This document shows positions 34,200 to 45,384 of a stretch of DNA of 64,000 nt, piece by piece. Within the stretch, counting starts at the first letter, position 1. Each line of letters begins with the position of its first letter. The DNA comes from Nageia nagi (taxonomy: Eukaryota > Pinophyta): contig JBITNC010000001.1 of NCBI GenBank assembly GCA_050084985.1, forward strand, positions 37,076,001 to 37,140,000, given 5' to 3'. The notes below the pieces were generated by a model, which did not search any database, had not been told where the DNA came from, and worked only from the letters and a program-made list of their open reading frames with translations. Position numbers and translations under genes: made by a program.

Positions 34200-35640
34200 A
34201 TTATTACATATGGATATGCAATTTTTGATGAAGGGGGAAATTAGAAGACTAGTTCTCAAAAATTATCTATAGATGATATTTTTGGTAAGGAGAACATATA
34301 AATAGGAAATGTTTCTTTACAACCTATATAGGTAAAAAGTGGGAGTACATCCTCTTCAAGCTCTTCTACAAGTTCAAAAATTAGTACTCTTAGGCTTTAC
34401 CATCACCACTAGCAAAAGGTAAAGGAGAAAGGCTATTCAAGGACCATACTAAGGATCTAATTCTTGATAAAAACTTCAATAAAAGGTTTACCAAAAGTGC
34501 AACTACATAGTTGAACTATATGATTGAGACGTTAGAGTAGTTGCACCTCAATGAAAATGATGATAGTGGTGATGTAAAAAGTAATGTTGTCAATTCTTCA
34601 TTGATTTCTATAGTTAATAATAATTTTAAACTTCCTATAAATGCTATAGAGCCTTTAAAATTGAAAAAAAAAAAAAAACATGTACTAATAAATTTTGGTT
34701 GAAGGCAATGCAAGAAGATATGTTTAGCATAGCAAAGAATAATACTTGGGAGTTGGTGGATTTTCCCAAGAATAGGAAGGTTATAGGTTGTAAATGTGTC
34801 TAAAAAATAAAAAAATATAGTGATGGATAAATTGAGAGGTATAAGGCATGGTTGGTTACAAAAGGCTTTACTCAAAAGTATGGGTTGGACTATGAGGATA
34901 CCTTTGCTCCAATGGTAAGGTAGGAGATAGTTTAGATGTTGCTATCATTGGAAACACATAAGCAATGGAGAATCCATAATATAGAAATTAAAATTTTCTT
35001 CTTCAATGGTTATTTGGATGAAGATATTTATGTGGAATAAGCATATGGATTTTTTGTCTCAAGAAAAGAAGATATAGTCTATAGGATGAGGAAATATTTA
35101 TATGGGTTGAAGTAGGCCATAAGAGATTGGTATTCTAGAATACATGATTACTTCCTCCAGTGTGGTTTTGAGTGGAGGAAAAGTGAACCTAGTTTGTATT
35201 ACAAGAGATAAGTTAATAATATTTTATTATTTATCTTTATGTTTATGAAATGCTTTATAGCAAAAGTAGTTAAAATTTTATTGATACATTTAAGGAGGAT
35301 ATAAAGAAAGAATTTGATATGAGTGAGGACTTAGGCTTGATGAGTTATTCCCTAGGTAGTAGGAATGGAGGTACATCAATCTCACAATGAAATATTTGTA
35401 TGTCAATCAAAGTATATTAGAGATATGTTGAAAGGTTTGGATTGAATGAGAGCAAACCTATAGTAATTCCAATAGCATATGGAGAATTTTTGAGTCTATA
35501 TGATGGAGTAGAGAAAGAAAATAAAATGGAGTACAAAAGTCTTATGGGTATCCTAATGTTTTTATGTAACACTAGGCTAGATATTTATTTTATTATTTCT
35601 TAGTATCCTAGGTACATGGAAGATCCATCACAATTGCACC
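34200..35640 (+). pseudogene. Reverse transcriptase of copia A
   Basis: Readable blocks: FWLKAMQEDMFSIAKNNTWE and LVDFPKNRKVIGCK (35 kb side of the W..A...E....N.TWELV motif), [20 protein letters not shown] then TFAPMVR, RMRKYLYGLK and DWYSRIHDYFLQCGFEW. The YVDD box region (near 35230) is broken to LLFIFMFM. An A-run at 34664-34677 interrupts the frame. Clear copia RT, dead. Confidence 0.85.
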
Positions 35641-35699
35641 TAAAAGTGGAAAAGAGGAAACTAAGATATGTGAGAGGCACCATTGATTATGGAATCCAT

Positions 35700-36130
35700 T
35701 ACAATTAGGAAAACAAATTGAAGCTAGTGATTTTTAGTGATAATTATTGGGAAGTAATATACATGTTAGGAAGTCCACAAGTGAATAATTATTCTCCTTA
35801 GGATGAAGATTGATTACAAGGCCATAGTTACATTGTCTTCTACAAAAGTTGAATATATTTCATTGACATCAACAAGTGCATAGGATTTATGGATTAAGAA
35901 AGTGTTAGAAAATATTGGGGATAATAAAGGGACTCTTACTACTTCATTTTGTGATAGCCAAATTTTCATCAAGTTGGAACATAATCCTATTCACCATTCT
36001 AGGTCCAAAAATTTTGAAATCAAGTATCACTTCATTCAATATATGGTGGAGAAGGAATAAGTGAAATTGAGTTATTTTCCCACACAATATCAACTAGACG
36101 ACATATTCATTAAGGGATCAAGGAATCAGT
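35700..36130 (+). pseudogene. RNase H of copia A
   Basis: Reads TLSSTKVEYISLTSTSA, then LWIKKVLENIGDNKGTLTTS, FCDSQIFIKLEHNPIHHSRS and FEIKYHFIQYMVEKE. The catalytic Glu of TEAEY is Lys here (TKVEY). The Asp of CDN is present as CDS. End of pol, 40 bases before the polypurine tract. Confidence 0.88.
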
Positions 36131-36169
36131 ATTTGCTACTAAGGGACTTGATTATGAGTCCCCTTACTA

Positions 36170-36182
36170 ATAAGGGGAAGAA
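36170..36182 (+). promoter_or_regulatory. Polypurine tract of copia A
   Basis: ATAAGGGGAAGAA directly precedes the right LTR start TGTTAGAAAT. Confidence 0.65.
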
Positions 36183-36615
36183 TGTTAGAAATATAGCCAA
36201 ATATTAAAATGAAATTTTAAGTTATAATATGACATTTTCAAATGCGATACCAAAATCATAGAGCTTCAAAATATATACAATTTGGAAAAAAGGGCTCAAA
36301 TGGACACTTGAGTTAAAATTATGGTCAAAATATGACAACATATTTCCTAGGCTATTTTTAGTAGTTTTCTTCTTAGTTTAGTAGATGTAATAATTATCAT
36401 TAATGTAGATCCAACAGATGAGATGAGCTAAGATTAGGGCTTGCTTTGTTTAGTTTGGTGTTGTGTACTTATGCTACTTTTTTAGATGTTTTGCATATTG
36501 TTCTTTGCAATTTTATTTTGCTAAATTCTTGATAGAATTCAAAATATAAGAAAGGCCAAGGCCAATTTGATTTTCTCCATATACTTGTAATTATGTATGT
36601 TCTTTTAATTCTTCA
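36183..36615 (+). repeat. 3' LTR of copia A
   Basis: Direct-repeat partner of 24660-25169, starts TGTTAGAAATATAGCC and ends AATTCTTCA. Confidence 0.85.
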
Positions 36616-36619
36616 AATA

Positions 36620-37220
36620 CCTTTATTTCATGATAAGTTCTTTTTTCATGATGAGTAGAAGTTCTAAATTTACCCTCTCTATGAAATGAATGTTCTAGGG
36701 ATATGAGGGCCTTTTGGATAAAATTATTTTTTAGTTAAGCAATGTCTTTGTTCTAAAGATCATTAATTGTAATTTCTTCATCTAAAGAGTATACAAAGTG
36801 TTGAATGAATTAGTAAATTTGCTTATTGCATTCAAATACATACCAATGAAAATCATTATCAGGAACTAATGGCCTAAATATTAACTTAATATCCATATCG
36901 AGTTTGGAATAGGAAGCAACATCATAGTTATATGCCTTAGATGCCAATTGATCTGCTAAAGTGTTATGATTTCTTATTACTACCTTAAAATTTAATGCAA
37001 GAAAATCCTTTAAAATATTTTTCACTCTATTTCTCTACGCTTTTAGGTAATTATGCTTGACCATGCATTTGTTAGTAATTAGGTTAATGATCAATTCTAA
37101 GTATATAATTATTTATAAGCATTTGATTTCCAATATTATAACTTTAGAAAAACCAAGACAAAGAGCCTCGTACTCAACCACGTCATTTATTCATGTCCAT
37201 GTAAATCTAAAAAGAACCTT
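36620..37220 (-). pseudogene. RNase H-like domain of gypsy copy 2, before RT
   Basis: Minus strand: NDVVEYEALCLGFSK then a decayed core, then (36810-37025) MKNILKDFLALNFKVVIRNH, NTLADQLASKAYNYD and PDNDFHWYVFECNKQIY. After that LDEEITINDL and LKNNFIQKALISLEHSFHRE lead toward RT, which resumes beyond the copia insertion. Same architecture as in copy 1 at 665-1072. Confidence 0.75.
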
Positions 37221-37377
37221 CTTAATGGATCTAATGGGGATTAAAACATAATGCTATCTCTAGAACCATTTTTATATTTTGCATCATCAAAGTGCATTTT
37301 CCATAACTCCTTTTATTTATGTCTAATCTGAGTAACTATATGGATCATATAGTATGGTTCTAAAATATAGTAGGTTA

Positions 37378-37380
<3 letters not shown>

Positions 37381-37412
<32 letters not shown>
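37381..37412. repeat. (TA)n microsatellite
   Basis: Sixteen TA/AT dinucleotides in a row. Confidence 0.95.
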
Positions 37413-37417
<5 letters not shown>

Positions 37418-37558
37418 CTCATTTATTCAATCAATTGAATAGATTGGTCATCTTCCTCATGTCTCTAATTGAACAAGTCACTACACATCCCTTCATCTTC
37501 TAAGAGATTGATATTGATGTGATCTAATTTATCCAAGTGATATAAATAAGTTATATAA

Positions 37559-38100
37559 TTATATATCCTTATGTTTTTTTTCTCTATAGGGAATAACCAT
37601 GTGGGTTACATCATTGGAAAGGTATCCACCTATTTTTTCCATTAATTCTCCTAATAGGCATAGGCCAAACAAAGGGGGTAAATCTACAACCAAAATATTC
37701 TTATGGAAATGATAGTTGTGGTATAGTTTATGTATATGAAACATAAAAATCATTTATTTCCCTTATTATCTTGATTTAATTACCTTATAATTTAAGGAAA
37801 TCAAGTGTGTCTCTAGTATAATTTAAACTCATAGCCTCAAAATTAGCTTTTGTATTACAATGGTAGCAGATCTAGTATCTACCAAGCAAATATGTACAAG
37901 CTATTCTTAGAGAAATGTAAAATGGAATAGAACTATTTTTTACCATTCCAATAATAATTTCTAGTTGAGCTAAAGAAATATTGGGAGTTTTAGAAGTTAA
38001 CATAGAAGTTTTTAAATATATTTTAAAATGATAACTACCTAAGAATCAATAATGCATCAAACATAGATGCTCTTGAAGGAGATTTCTTCATCTCATTACA
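37559..38100 (-). pseudogene. Aspartic protease of gypsy copy 2
   Basis: Active-site block near 37850-37890 reads CLVDTRSATIVIQK (VDTGSA in working elements; the Gly is Arg). Downstream part 37559-37753 has ILVVDLPPLFGLCLLGELME then KIGGYLSNDVTHMVIPYREK, better preserved than copy 1. Upstream PSRASMFDALLILR at about 38080 is the linker also seen in copy 1. Confidence 0.8.
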
Positions 38101-38899
38101 ATATTGAAGGGGTAATTGGTTTAGAGGCCTACCTTCATAATCTAGTTGATATATTATTTGATATTATTTTATTATAAGTTATTGAAGGTAATCTTAGCTT
38201 TTTAGTGGCAAGTTCAATCTCATTTTCATATATAGGAGGTAGAGTCCTTGGTCTTGGAATATCATGCATGATAGAGCTTTCTTCCAATGATGTTTAAGTG
38301 GATTATATAGGAGAATATTATCTTCTTGCAATATAAAGAATCATTCTTTTTCATATTGGAGGCTCATCCCTTCTATTGGTCTCCAAATTTTCTTGTCTAG
38401 TAGATCTTGTCTTAACTTGAAATACAACATTGTTAGGAGTTGAAGTCATGCATACAATATTGGGTACCTCTTCATTTATCATATTTTATTTGGATTTGGT
38501 AGCCAACTTCTTAGCTATTTTGGCCATCTTACAATGATGAATGTAAATTGAATATATTTCTAGAATATTAGGTCATTGTAAATTGAACTCCAATAATTAG
38601 GTTTTATAATTTGCTCTATTATTGGGCTCATATGTATCATATCTACTACAATTTTCCCTATTACAGTATGAAAATCGATAATCTAATTATTGGGCTCATA
38701 TTTCTCATATCTACTTTTTTTCTAGATTTATCTCTTGATAGGAGCTTGTTCTACATGTCTCTCATAAGAGCATTTGACTCTTGTATCTAAGAGGTTTAAG
38801 TAGAAATGTTAGTAGGATCTACAACTCTTAGTAGAATTAGTGCTAAAATGGGTGGTGGTAATACAAGATATTTTGACTAAGATGGGATTTTAGGAAAGA

Positions 38900-39660
38900 G
38901 AGTGATAATAATTCTTATGGGTAACTTTCCCATAGCTATCAAATCAGACTTAGGTTCAATAGCTACTCTATATATTTTTGGAAAGGTTTCACAATTTCAT
39001 TTTTTATTGGATGACCTAACTTTGGTGAAAAGGCCTTCAAATAATACATGTAAGCATGTGAGTCTTATGGTATTAAAGAAACATGAACTCTAGCCCATGA
39101 TTTTCTAAATAAATTATTGAAATTAGTTACATACTCTTAGTTGTTCCTTTTGATAGAGATAAACTAGGTAAACAAATACATTGGATCAATAAGTTCATAA
39201 AACTCATTAACAAATACTCTAGCAAGATCAACCCATAAGGTAATAGATGAAACTAGGAGGGATCTATACCAATATTCCACTTTACTTTTAAAACACATAA
39301 CAAGTAACTAGACTAGAATATATTTGGTTATAACATCATGTTTCTTGGTCTAATTAATGACATCATTGTAGTGTTCAAAAGTAGATATGGTATTATCCAT
39401 ACCATAAAAACTAGGATTAGTCTTGATCACAACTTGAGCTATTGTAGCATTAATGGCTAGAATCAAGGTAAATCCACCATTGAATGGTGGAAACTAGGGA
39501 TGAGTTGCTTGAGCTTCCATAATAATATTATGAGGAGGTTTAATTGGAGGAGGAAGTAATGAAGTAATAGGTATAATATCTAGAAACTCATCAATTTCAA
39601 GTATAGTGGATAATCATTGCTTCCTAGGTCTCCTTCTAGAATCTAATTCTAGAAATATGG
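38900..39660 (-). pseudogene. Gag of gypsy copy 2
   Basis: Minus strand: FYGMDNTISTFEHYNDVIN, KSKVEYWYRSLLVSSITLWV, DLARVFVNEFYELIDPMYLF, ISIKRNN, YVTNFNNLFRKSWARVHVSL and HAYMYYLKAFSPK. This is the same retrotrans_gag arrangement as copy 1 (W(Y/F)RSL, W..L...F...F, F...F...W). Stretch 38100-38900 toward the protease is decayed Gag C-terminus without a recognisable knuckle. Confidence 0.75.
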
Positions 39661-39786
39661 GATTTTCTACTAACTTACAAGGAGGAAAAAAATAAATAGG
39701 TAAGCAAGTATAAGAATAAAATTCTCATAGTTAGTTTAAAATGCAACTCGTAATCATAAAAAGGGTAATGTTTCTAGGATATTTAA

Positions 39787-39801
39787 TAGCAAAGTTACCA
39801 A
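39787..39801 (-). promoter_or_regulatory. Primer binding site of gypsy copy 2
   Basis: Minus strand TTGGTAACTTTGCTA, nearly the same as copy 1 at 3625-3639. Confidence 0.6.
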
Positions 39802-41954
39802 TAAAGTCTTTACAAACCTTATAAATTTCAAATTAGTGGGTCAAAATCCCATAAAGTGTGCTAAAATTAAGTTTATTGTTGATTTACCTACTATAATAGA
39901 TGAATTATGCTCATTTACCCAACATAAATCCTAGATGCAAGATACAAAATAGTTGTAAATTAATCTCCAATATGAAGGCCAACTCCTTATCCATTGGGGT
40001 TTTGAGTTTAAGGGGTAGAAAAGTAAGAGTTAGAAATGTATAAAGTTAAAGAGGGTGAATTATCACCACCATGAGCATCAAAGGATTTTGTATCCTTTGG
40101 TATAGATAGTGTTCAAATTTCATAGCCATAAGTGCTCTTGGTTACTTATACTAGTAAAATGACTATAGTACTTAATAGCCTCAATCAAATCCATGTATGA
40201 ATTACTTCATAAGAGGTACATAACTAGTAGCAACAATCCTAGAGAGATCAAAATTTCAAACACAATCTGAGAGGCAAACAATATGAGCTCATCCTTCTAA
40301 AATACAAATAGTAATATTCAAAGGGCAATATTTAACATGAATATTTGACCATTTATTTAGCAGAGGTGACTTGTATTTATAGAAAAATTTACAAGAGGAT
40401 AGATCTATTCCATATCTACTAAATTAATTACAAACTATGAGTTGTATCAGCTTATTGATTACAAAATATGATTTATAGATCTTTCTAATAGATATTTACA
40501 TATGTGGAGTCTTCTAAATAAAATCCTTGAAAAATCAGATTGATTGAGAGTTACAAAATGAGACGAATCCCTATATCCTTTGAATCTAATTCTATCCTTA
40601 TAGGTATGAGTCATACCTTAAAGTTTCTTATCATAAATTCCTCAAACACCATGTTATAGATTGATATTTGATTGTAATTAGTGTTTATTCTTATCAAACC
40701 ACATGTTTGCAAGTAGAAGTTCTTTGGAACTATTTTCCTTAGAATTTATTATAGATAATTTGATAGTGTTTGACCCTTCCTTATGATTAGACTCTCTTCA
40801 AAAATGTTATTGGAGTAATTACCTCAATCCATGACCCAACCATCAACTTCTAAATGTTAATTCTATGTTAGTTAGTTTCTTGATAATCTTATCTCTTCAA
40901 CCCTTTAATGCTAACTTTATATTCAAGTGTATTTGATGGTTTGAAGCTTTTATAGACTTAATTATTAAATTTAGAGTGAGTATGCATCCTCCTTAGTGAA
41001 ATTTGCATCAATTCTAGTGTTGAAGATGAATCCATAGTGTATTTTACAACAATATATAATGTAGATATGATGTGATGATATAGGCACTTTTTAGGATGTG
41101 GATTTAGTATTTTGGGACATGTGGTAGCTTCTTTTGGATCCTTGATGTAATTGTTTTATATGATCCAAGGTGTAAAGTCTTTGAATTTTTAATTGAAATG
41201 TTGGATTACAAAGGGACACATGGCATAATATGATAGGGTGTTGAAGTGTACACCTTTTGGTGGATTAACTCGCATTATGGAGTAAGATTTTGAATGAATC
41301 CAACATGCAAGGATGCCATGATAGAGTAAACCTTCTTCAAGGTATGAATTTATTTTATTTCTTATATTTTCTAGAGTGTGGAGATGACATAGTAATGCTA
41401 GTTTCTTCTCAAATAAATATTTATTTATTTTCCTTACTTTTTCAGAGTGTGGAGTTGACATAATGACATTAGCTTCTTCCAAAATGTGGATGTTCTATTG
41501 TTTAAATGTGTAAAGGCCTTTATTTTGTTAATTCATAATATAGAATTAGTTAATGATGTCATAGAAATCTAAAGTGTAAATTTTGATTCATTCTAAGCTT
41601 GAACTAAGCTAATTTTATTCATTACTAGTTGTAGAGAAAATGTTGGTGATGTCATTGGTTTCGAAATGCAAATTATACCTAAGTTACATTTGAAACTTAT
41701 AGATAAATAAAATTAAGGAAATAATACCTAGATAGGTTAATATAAGTGCAAATTGAGAAATTTAGACCCTAATACTTAAAAATAAGGAGTATACTTATGT
41801 ATCATGGATTGATCATAGATTTGAACAAGATTTTTTATCCTAGAACAAAGAAATGGAATCAAAATATAACCATAGTAATATAACCATAGTCACCATGAAA
41901 TTAGAGTTAAAATAAACATGATCATTTTATCTTTTAATTAAAAATACTATGTAC
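39802..41954 (-). repeat. Probable 5' LTR of gypsy copy 2
   Basis: Non-coding DNA between the PBS and the point at which copia D integrase begins. Length of about 2.1 kb is similar to copy 1's LTR. I could not align it with 19841-21889 where its partner would be. It contains a 75-base imperfect tandem duplication at 41369-41495 (core GAGTGTGGAGATGACATA). No gene is visible. Confidence 0.4.
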
Positions 41955-42560
41955 AAAATTATATCTACATGGCCCATCTCAACCAATTTCCTATTTTTTC
42001 TTTCCACTACACTATTTTGTTATGGTGTGTAGGGAGAGGTAAGGTATATCCTAATTCCATTCACTTTGCAATATTGAAAAAATTCATTACTATAGTACTC
42101 TCTCCTATATCACTTCTCAAACACTTCACATGATACCCACTTTGTTTCTCAACAAAAGTTTTAAACTCTTTAAAATAGTAAAATGCTTCATGTTTACTCT
42201 TAATGAAGTAATCCTGACACTTCATACTTAAATAATCAATTAAGGTGATAAACTAAGAATATTTAAAAATTTTGAGTTTGCATAGGCCCACAAATATCGG
42301 TATGGACCAATTGAAGAGGGTGTTTGGCTTTCCATGCTTCTTCCCTTGGAAACTTGCTTCTTGATTGATTTCCAAATGCACAACCCTCACCTAGTTATTT
42401 ACAATCTTCTACTTGTGTTATCCCTATTATCATTGATGGAAGAGTCTTCAAGATATGAAAATTCAAGTGCCCAAGTGGCCTCATATGCCAACATGCATTT
42501 TTATCTCCAATTTACACAAATAAAAAACCTCCATTCTTCTGAAGAAGCTTCATCAAAAAG
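41955..42560 (-). pseudogene. Integrase of copia D
   Basis: Minus strand: HGKPNTLFNWSIPIFVGLCK (decayed LVHTDLCGP region), FITLIDYLSMKCQDYFIKSK, HEAFYYFKEFKTFVEKQSGY, KCLRSDIGESTIV (LRSDxGGEF with both Gly positions damaged), and QQNG..ERKNR decayed to HHNKIVXWKEKI. First and second catalytic Asp are recognisable, the last Glu region is broken. Confidence 0.8.
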
Positions 42561-42940
42561 AGCCCATTTGTAGTTATATGAGTAGTAATAATGAGCCTTC
42601 CATCATGGGTTTTATCATCTATTTGGAAAATGATTAACATACTTTATTTCAAATTTAGAGCATAATAGATATCTTTAACCTTCATAGTTCCCATATTGGT
42701 TGGTACTTACATATATTCTTTGCCAAAAAATCTTCAAGTTATTCTCATCTCCTAACCTCATACTTTACCTATAGGAGTAACCAAGTGAAAAGAGTAGGGA
42801 ATCTTCACTAGTCATGTGGTTTGTGTATGCATTATCCAAGAGCCAAGTCTCACCTTTAAGCTTTTGAGGGCTTGTATTTGAAAGAAATAACCATTCTTCA
42901 TCATATCCATGCTCTTCTTCTCCATATTGGGTTGATATAC
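42561..42940 (-). pseudogene. Protease region of copia D
   Basis: Near 42780-42860 the minus strand reads WLLDNAYTNHMTSEDSLLFS, a copia protease active site in which DSGC has become DNAY. The pre-integrase spacer between this and 42560 is decayed. Confidence 0.7.
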
Positions 42941-42949
42941 CTTCATTAT

Positions 42950-43543
42950 CTCACTTTAATATAAACATATGCTTAAAATGCACAAATTTGTTGCAATAAT
43001 AACATTGCAAATTTCTCTTGTATTTACCTCTTCCTCCTCTTCTGGAGTATCTCCTCCTTGATGCATATGCTACTTCATTTTTTGAACTCTATTCTCTTCC
43101 TCTACCTATTCCAAAAGTGACTCTTCTTCCTCCTCTTCTGGATTTGCCTCTTCCTCTTGAGTGTGTACCTTATCCTCATCCTTTTCCTTCATTCTCTTTG
43201 ATGGAGAATTCTTGCTCATCACTATTGCTTACTACTATCTTTTTCTCTTCAAAATTCTTTCTTCATGTGATGTAAGAGATCCAATTAAATGATCAATCTC
43301 CATGATTGATAGGTCCTTTATCTTCTTATTAATGAGTGTAGAAGTATTATACTTATAAATTAAGGTTCTCAAAACCTTATTGATAATAACCTTCTTCTCT
43401 ATCTTCTCTTCAAGAGTGGCCATTTTTTTGATAATATCTTTCACTCTTACATAATCATCTCCAACATTCTTCTTCTCTTATTGCTTACAATTTTCAAACT
43501 CCCTTATTAATGTTTGGAGCTTCACCTTCAAGCTCCTTTGGTA
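42950..43543 (-). pseudogene. Gag of copia D, 3' piece
   Basis: GYQRSLKVKLQTLIREFENC, VRVKDIIKKMATLEEKIEKK, then VIINKVLRTLIYKYNTSTLI, DLSIMEIDHLIGSLTSHEER. Typical copia Gag. The piece starts exactly at the element C border. Toward 43000 a Gly/Arg-rich and knuckle-like part is decayed (CNVIIATNL-type). Confidence 0.8.
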
Positions 43544-43548
43544 GCCTT
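43544..43548. repeat. Left target-site duplication of element C (GCCTT)
   Basis: GCCTT here and ACCTT at 52462-52466: a 5-bp duplication with one G/A change. Confidence 0.7.
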
Positions 43549-45320
43549 TGTTGAGCATGTGTGATTGTCATTGTTGTCAACACATGGTTTTGGCTGTGTC
43601 TTTGTGTAGTAGTATGGCAGTAGTATGATGGTCCATTTACAGTCTTGTTTTCCCCTTTCCGAAACCCCCTCAAGGAGACATATTTAAGTTTCTTTTTTCC
43701 AGAAATGACATCAGCACGGACATCGCGGGAAGCATTTTACTCTACTTCCAGATTCCAGAGAAGATGATGTTAGTAGTTGGTGTTGAAAAGTCTGGAAGGC
43801 CACGTAGATACCTTGGAACTCTCTTCCAGAGTCTGGAGATGATGACATCATGGTGTATACAATAAACATCCGGTAAGCTAGTCAATCTCTAGGCTATAGA
43901 AAGAGACTTTGGACATCGTGGGAAGCATTTTACTCTACTTCCAAAGTCCAGAGAAGATGACATTAGTAGTTGGTGTTGAAAAGTCCAGAAGGCCACGCAG
44001 ATACTTTGGAACTCTCTTTCAGAGTCCGGAGATGATGACATCATGGTGTATACAATAAACATCTGGTAAGCTAGTCAATCTCTAGGCTATAGAAAGAGAC
44101 TCTGGAGGGAAGCGTTTTACTCTACTTTCGGAGTCCAGAGAAGATGGCATTAGTAGTTAGTGTTGAAAATTCCGGAAGGCCACATAGATACCTTGGAACT
44201 CTCTTCTGGAGTCTGGAGATGATGACATCATGGTGTATACAATAAACATCCGGTAAGCTAGTCAATCTCTAGGCTATAGAAAGAGACTCCGAACATCACG
44301 GGAAGCGTTTTACTCTACTTCCGAAGTACAGAGAAGATGATGTTAGTAGTTGGTGTTGAAAAGTCTAGAAGGCCACGCAGATACCTTGGAACTCTCTTCT
44401 AGAGTTCGAAGATGATGACATCATGGTGTATACAATAAACATCCGGTAAGCTAGTCAATCTCTAGGCTATAGAAAGAGACTCCGGAACTAAATAATCAGA
44501 TACTGTCAAATCTTTGAAATCAATGGAGAAAGAGCTATACTTGTCTGAACAACTCTATTTGAGTAATAGGAGCATTCATCAGTTATAGCAATTGCAGTCT
44601 CAGATAGTGAACTCTCTTAGTGCAGGAGCAGTTACAAATAAAGATTTCTTTTCAGTTTATTTTCGATAACGTGTCATGATAGGAAGAGTTTCTTGGGGGG
44701 TTTTCTTGATGTGTAATGGTTTTTAAAAAAAAAAATTGTAGGAATGGATGTGTAGAGTGTATTGTAGATTGAGTGAAAACTGGCGAGTAGAGAAGGGCAG
44801 CAGAGGAGGTAATAGCATGGAAGAGGGGAGTATCAGGAGGATGTGAAGTGAGCAAATGAATATGTAGATAGTATAGTGATTATTTAACTATGTTACTTTG
44901 GAGCTGTGTGCAGAGATCAAATAATGAGCATTAGAGGTAGACCATTGAGGGTCTTCTAGAACTGTATTCTTTCCTCCTTTTTGAATGTTGTATCAAGTAG
45001 GTGCTTGAGAATTGGAATTGGTGCTCCAAGTAGTAGGTGCTGCTATTTTTAAAGTGGTAGTTGGTGCTACCCTTCACAGTTGGTGCTGTGAATCTGTAAG
45101 CTTTCTTTAATGACTGGATTTGGATTGGAGTCCAAGCAGTCATTTTCGGGGATGTAGCCAATCTGGTGAACCTTGTTATATCTGGTGTTGTGTGATGTAC
45201 TTGGTGTGCTTGCTCAATTTTATCTGGCTTTTAATCTATCTTTATTTAAGAAGGTTAAATTGATTATTTTTTTTGATACACTGATTCACCCCCCCTCTCA
45301 GTGTAACTCAAAGTCCAACA
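43549..45320 (+). repeat. 5' LTR of element C (1772 bp)
   Basis: Starts TGTTGAGCATGTG, ends AGTCCAACA. Carries four tandem units of about 193 bases (43718-44486). Compared with the right LTR, differences are mostly C/T and G/A and lie often in CCGG, CG or CTG/CAG contexts. An A-run at 44726-44736 is shared by both LTRs. Minus-strand open frames in this LTR are not genes. Confidence 0.92.
43718..44486 (+). repeat. Four 193-base tandem units in the 5' LTR
   Basis: Units start near 43718, 43911, 44104 and 44291. Each contains GGAAGCRTTTTACTCTACTT, a CCGGAGTCCGGA-like palindrome twice, GATGATGACATCATGGTGTA and ACATCYGGTAAGCTAGTCAA. Matching array in the right LTR at 50855-51628. Confidence 0.9.
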
Positions 45321-45322
45321 AT

Positions 45323-45335
45323 TGGTATCAGAGCC
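45323..45335 (+). promoter_or_regulatory. Primer binding site of element C
   Basis: TGGTATCAGAGCC, an exact complement to the 3' end of initiator-Met tRNA, two bases after the LTR. Confidence 0.95.
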
Positions 45336-45384
45336 AGGTTCCTACTTAGGCTATAACAGCTAAGGAGATCCTGGTAGTGGCACT

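Larger units (their letters stand above)
24660..36615 (+). mobile_element. Ty1/copia element A, inserted in gypsy copy 2
   Basis: LTRs at 24660-25169 and 36183-36615 share their whole length apart from about 50 extra bases in the left copy near 25030-25080. Both start TGTTRGAAATAT. A decayed Met-tRNA primer site follows the left LTR and ATAAGGGGAAGAA precedes the right one. Interior order on the plus strand: gag (split by element B), protease, integrase remnant, RT, RNase H, as in copia. A clear target duplication was not found (flanks AGGAA and AATAC). Confidence 0.8.
21890..39801 (-). mobile_element. Ty3/gypsy copy 2, split by a nested copia element
   Basis: On the minus strand, gag (38900-39650), protease (37559-38100) and RNase H-like domain (36810-37220) lie right of a 12-kb copia insertion (24660-36615); RT (23831-24640), RNase H (about 23000-23830) and integrase (21890-22990) lie left of it. 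Joining the flanks gives the same order as copy 1 (protease, RNase H-like, RT), which supports a single interrupted element. The flanks read as the RNase H-to-RT linker on both sides (LKNNFIQKALISLE to the right; IIPIRQKQRVVNPRMK to the left). PBS at 39787-39801; LTR beyond it is not resolved. Confidence 0.75.

Noticed and set aside
24655-36620. Target-site duplication for copia A
   Set aside because: Flanks AGGAA and AATAC do not match; either decayed or the ends are a few bases off.
44652-45161. Minus-strand frames in both LTRs of element C (also 51743-52318)
   Set aside because: They lie within the LTRs, differ between the two copies and have no recognisable domain.
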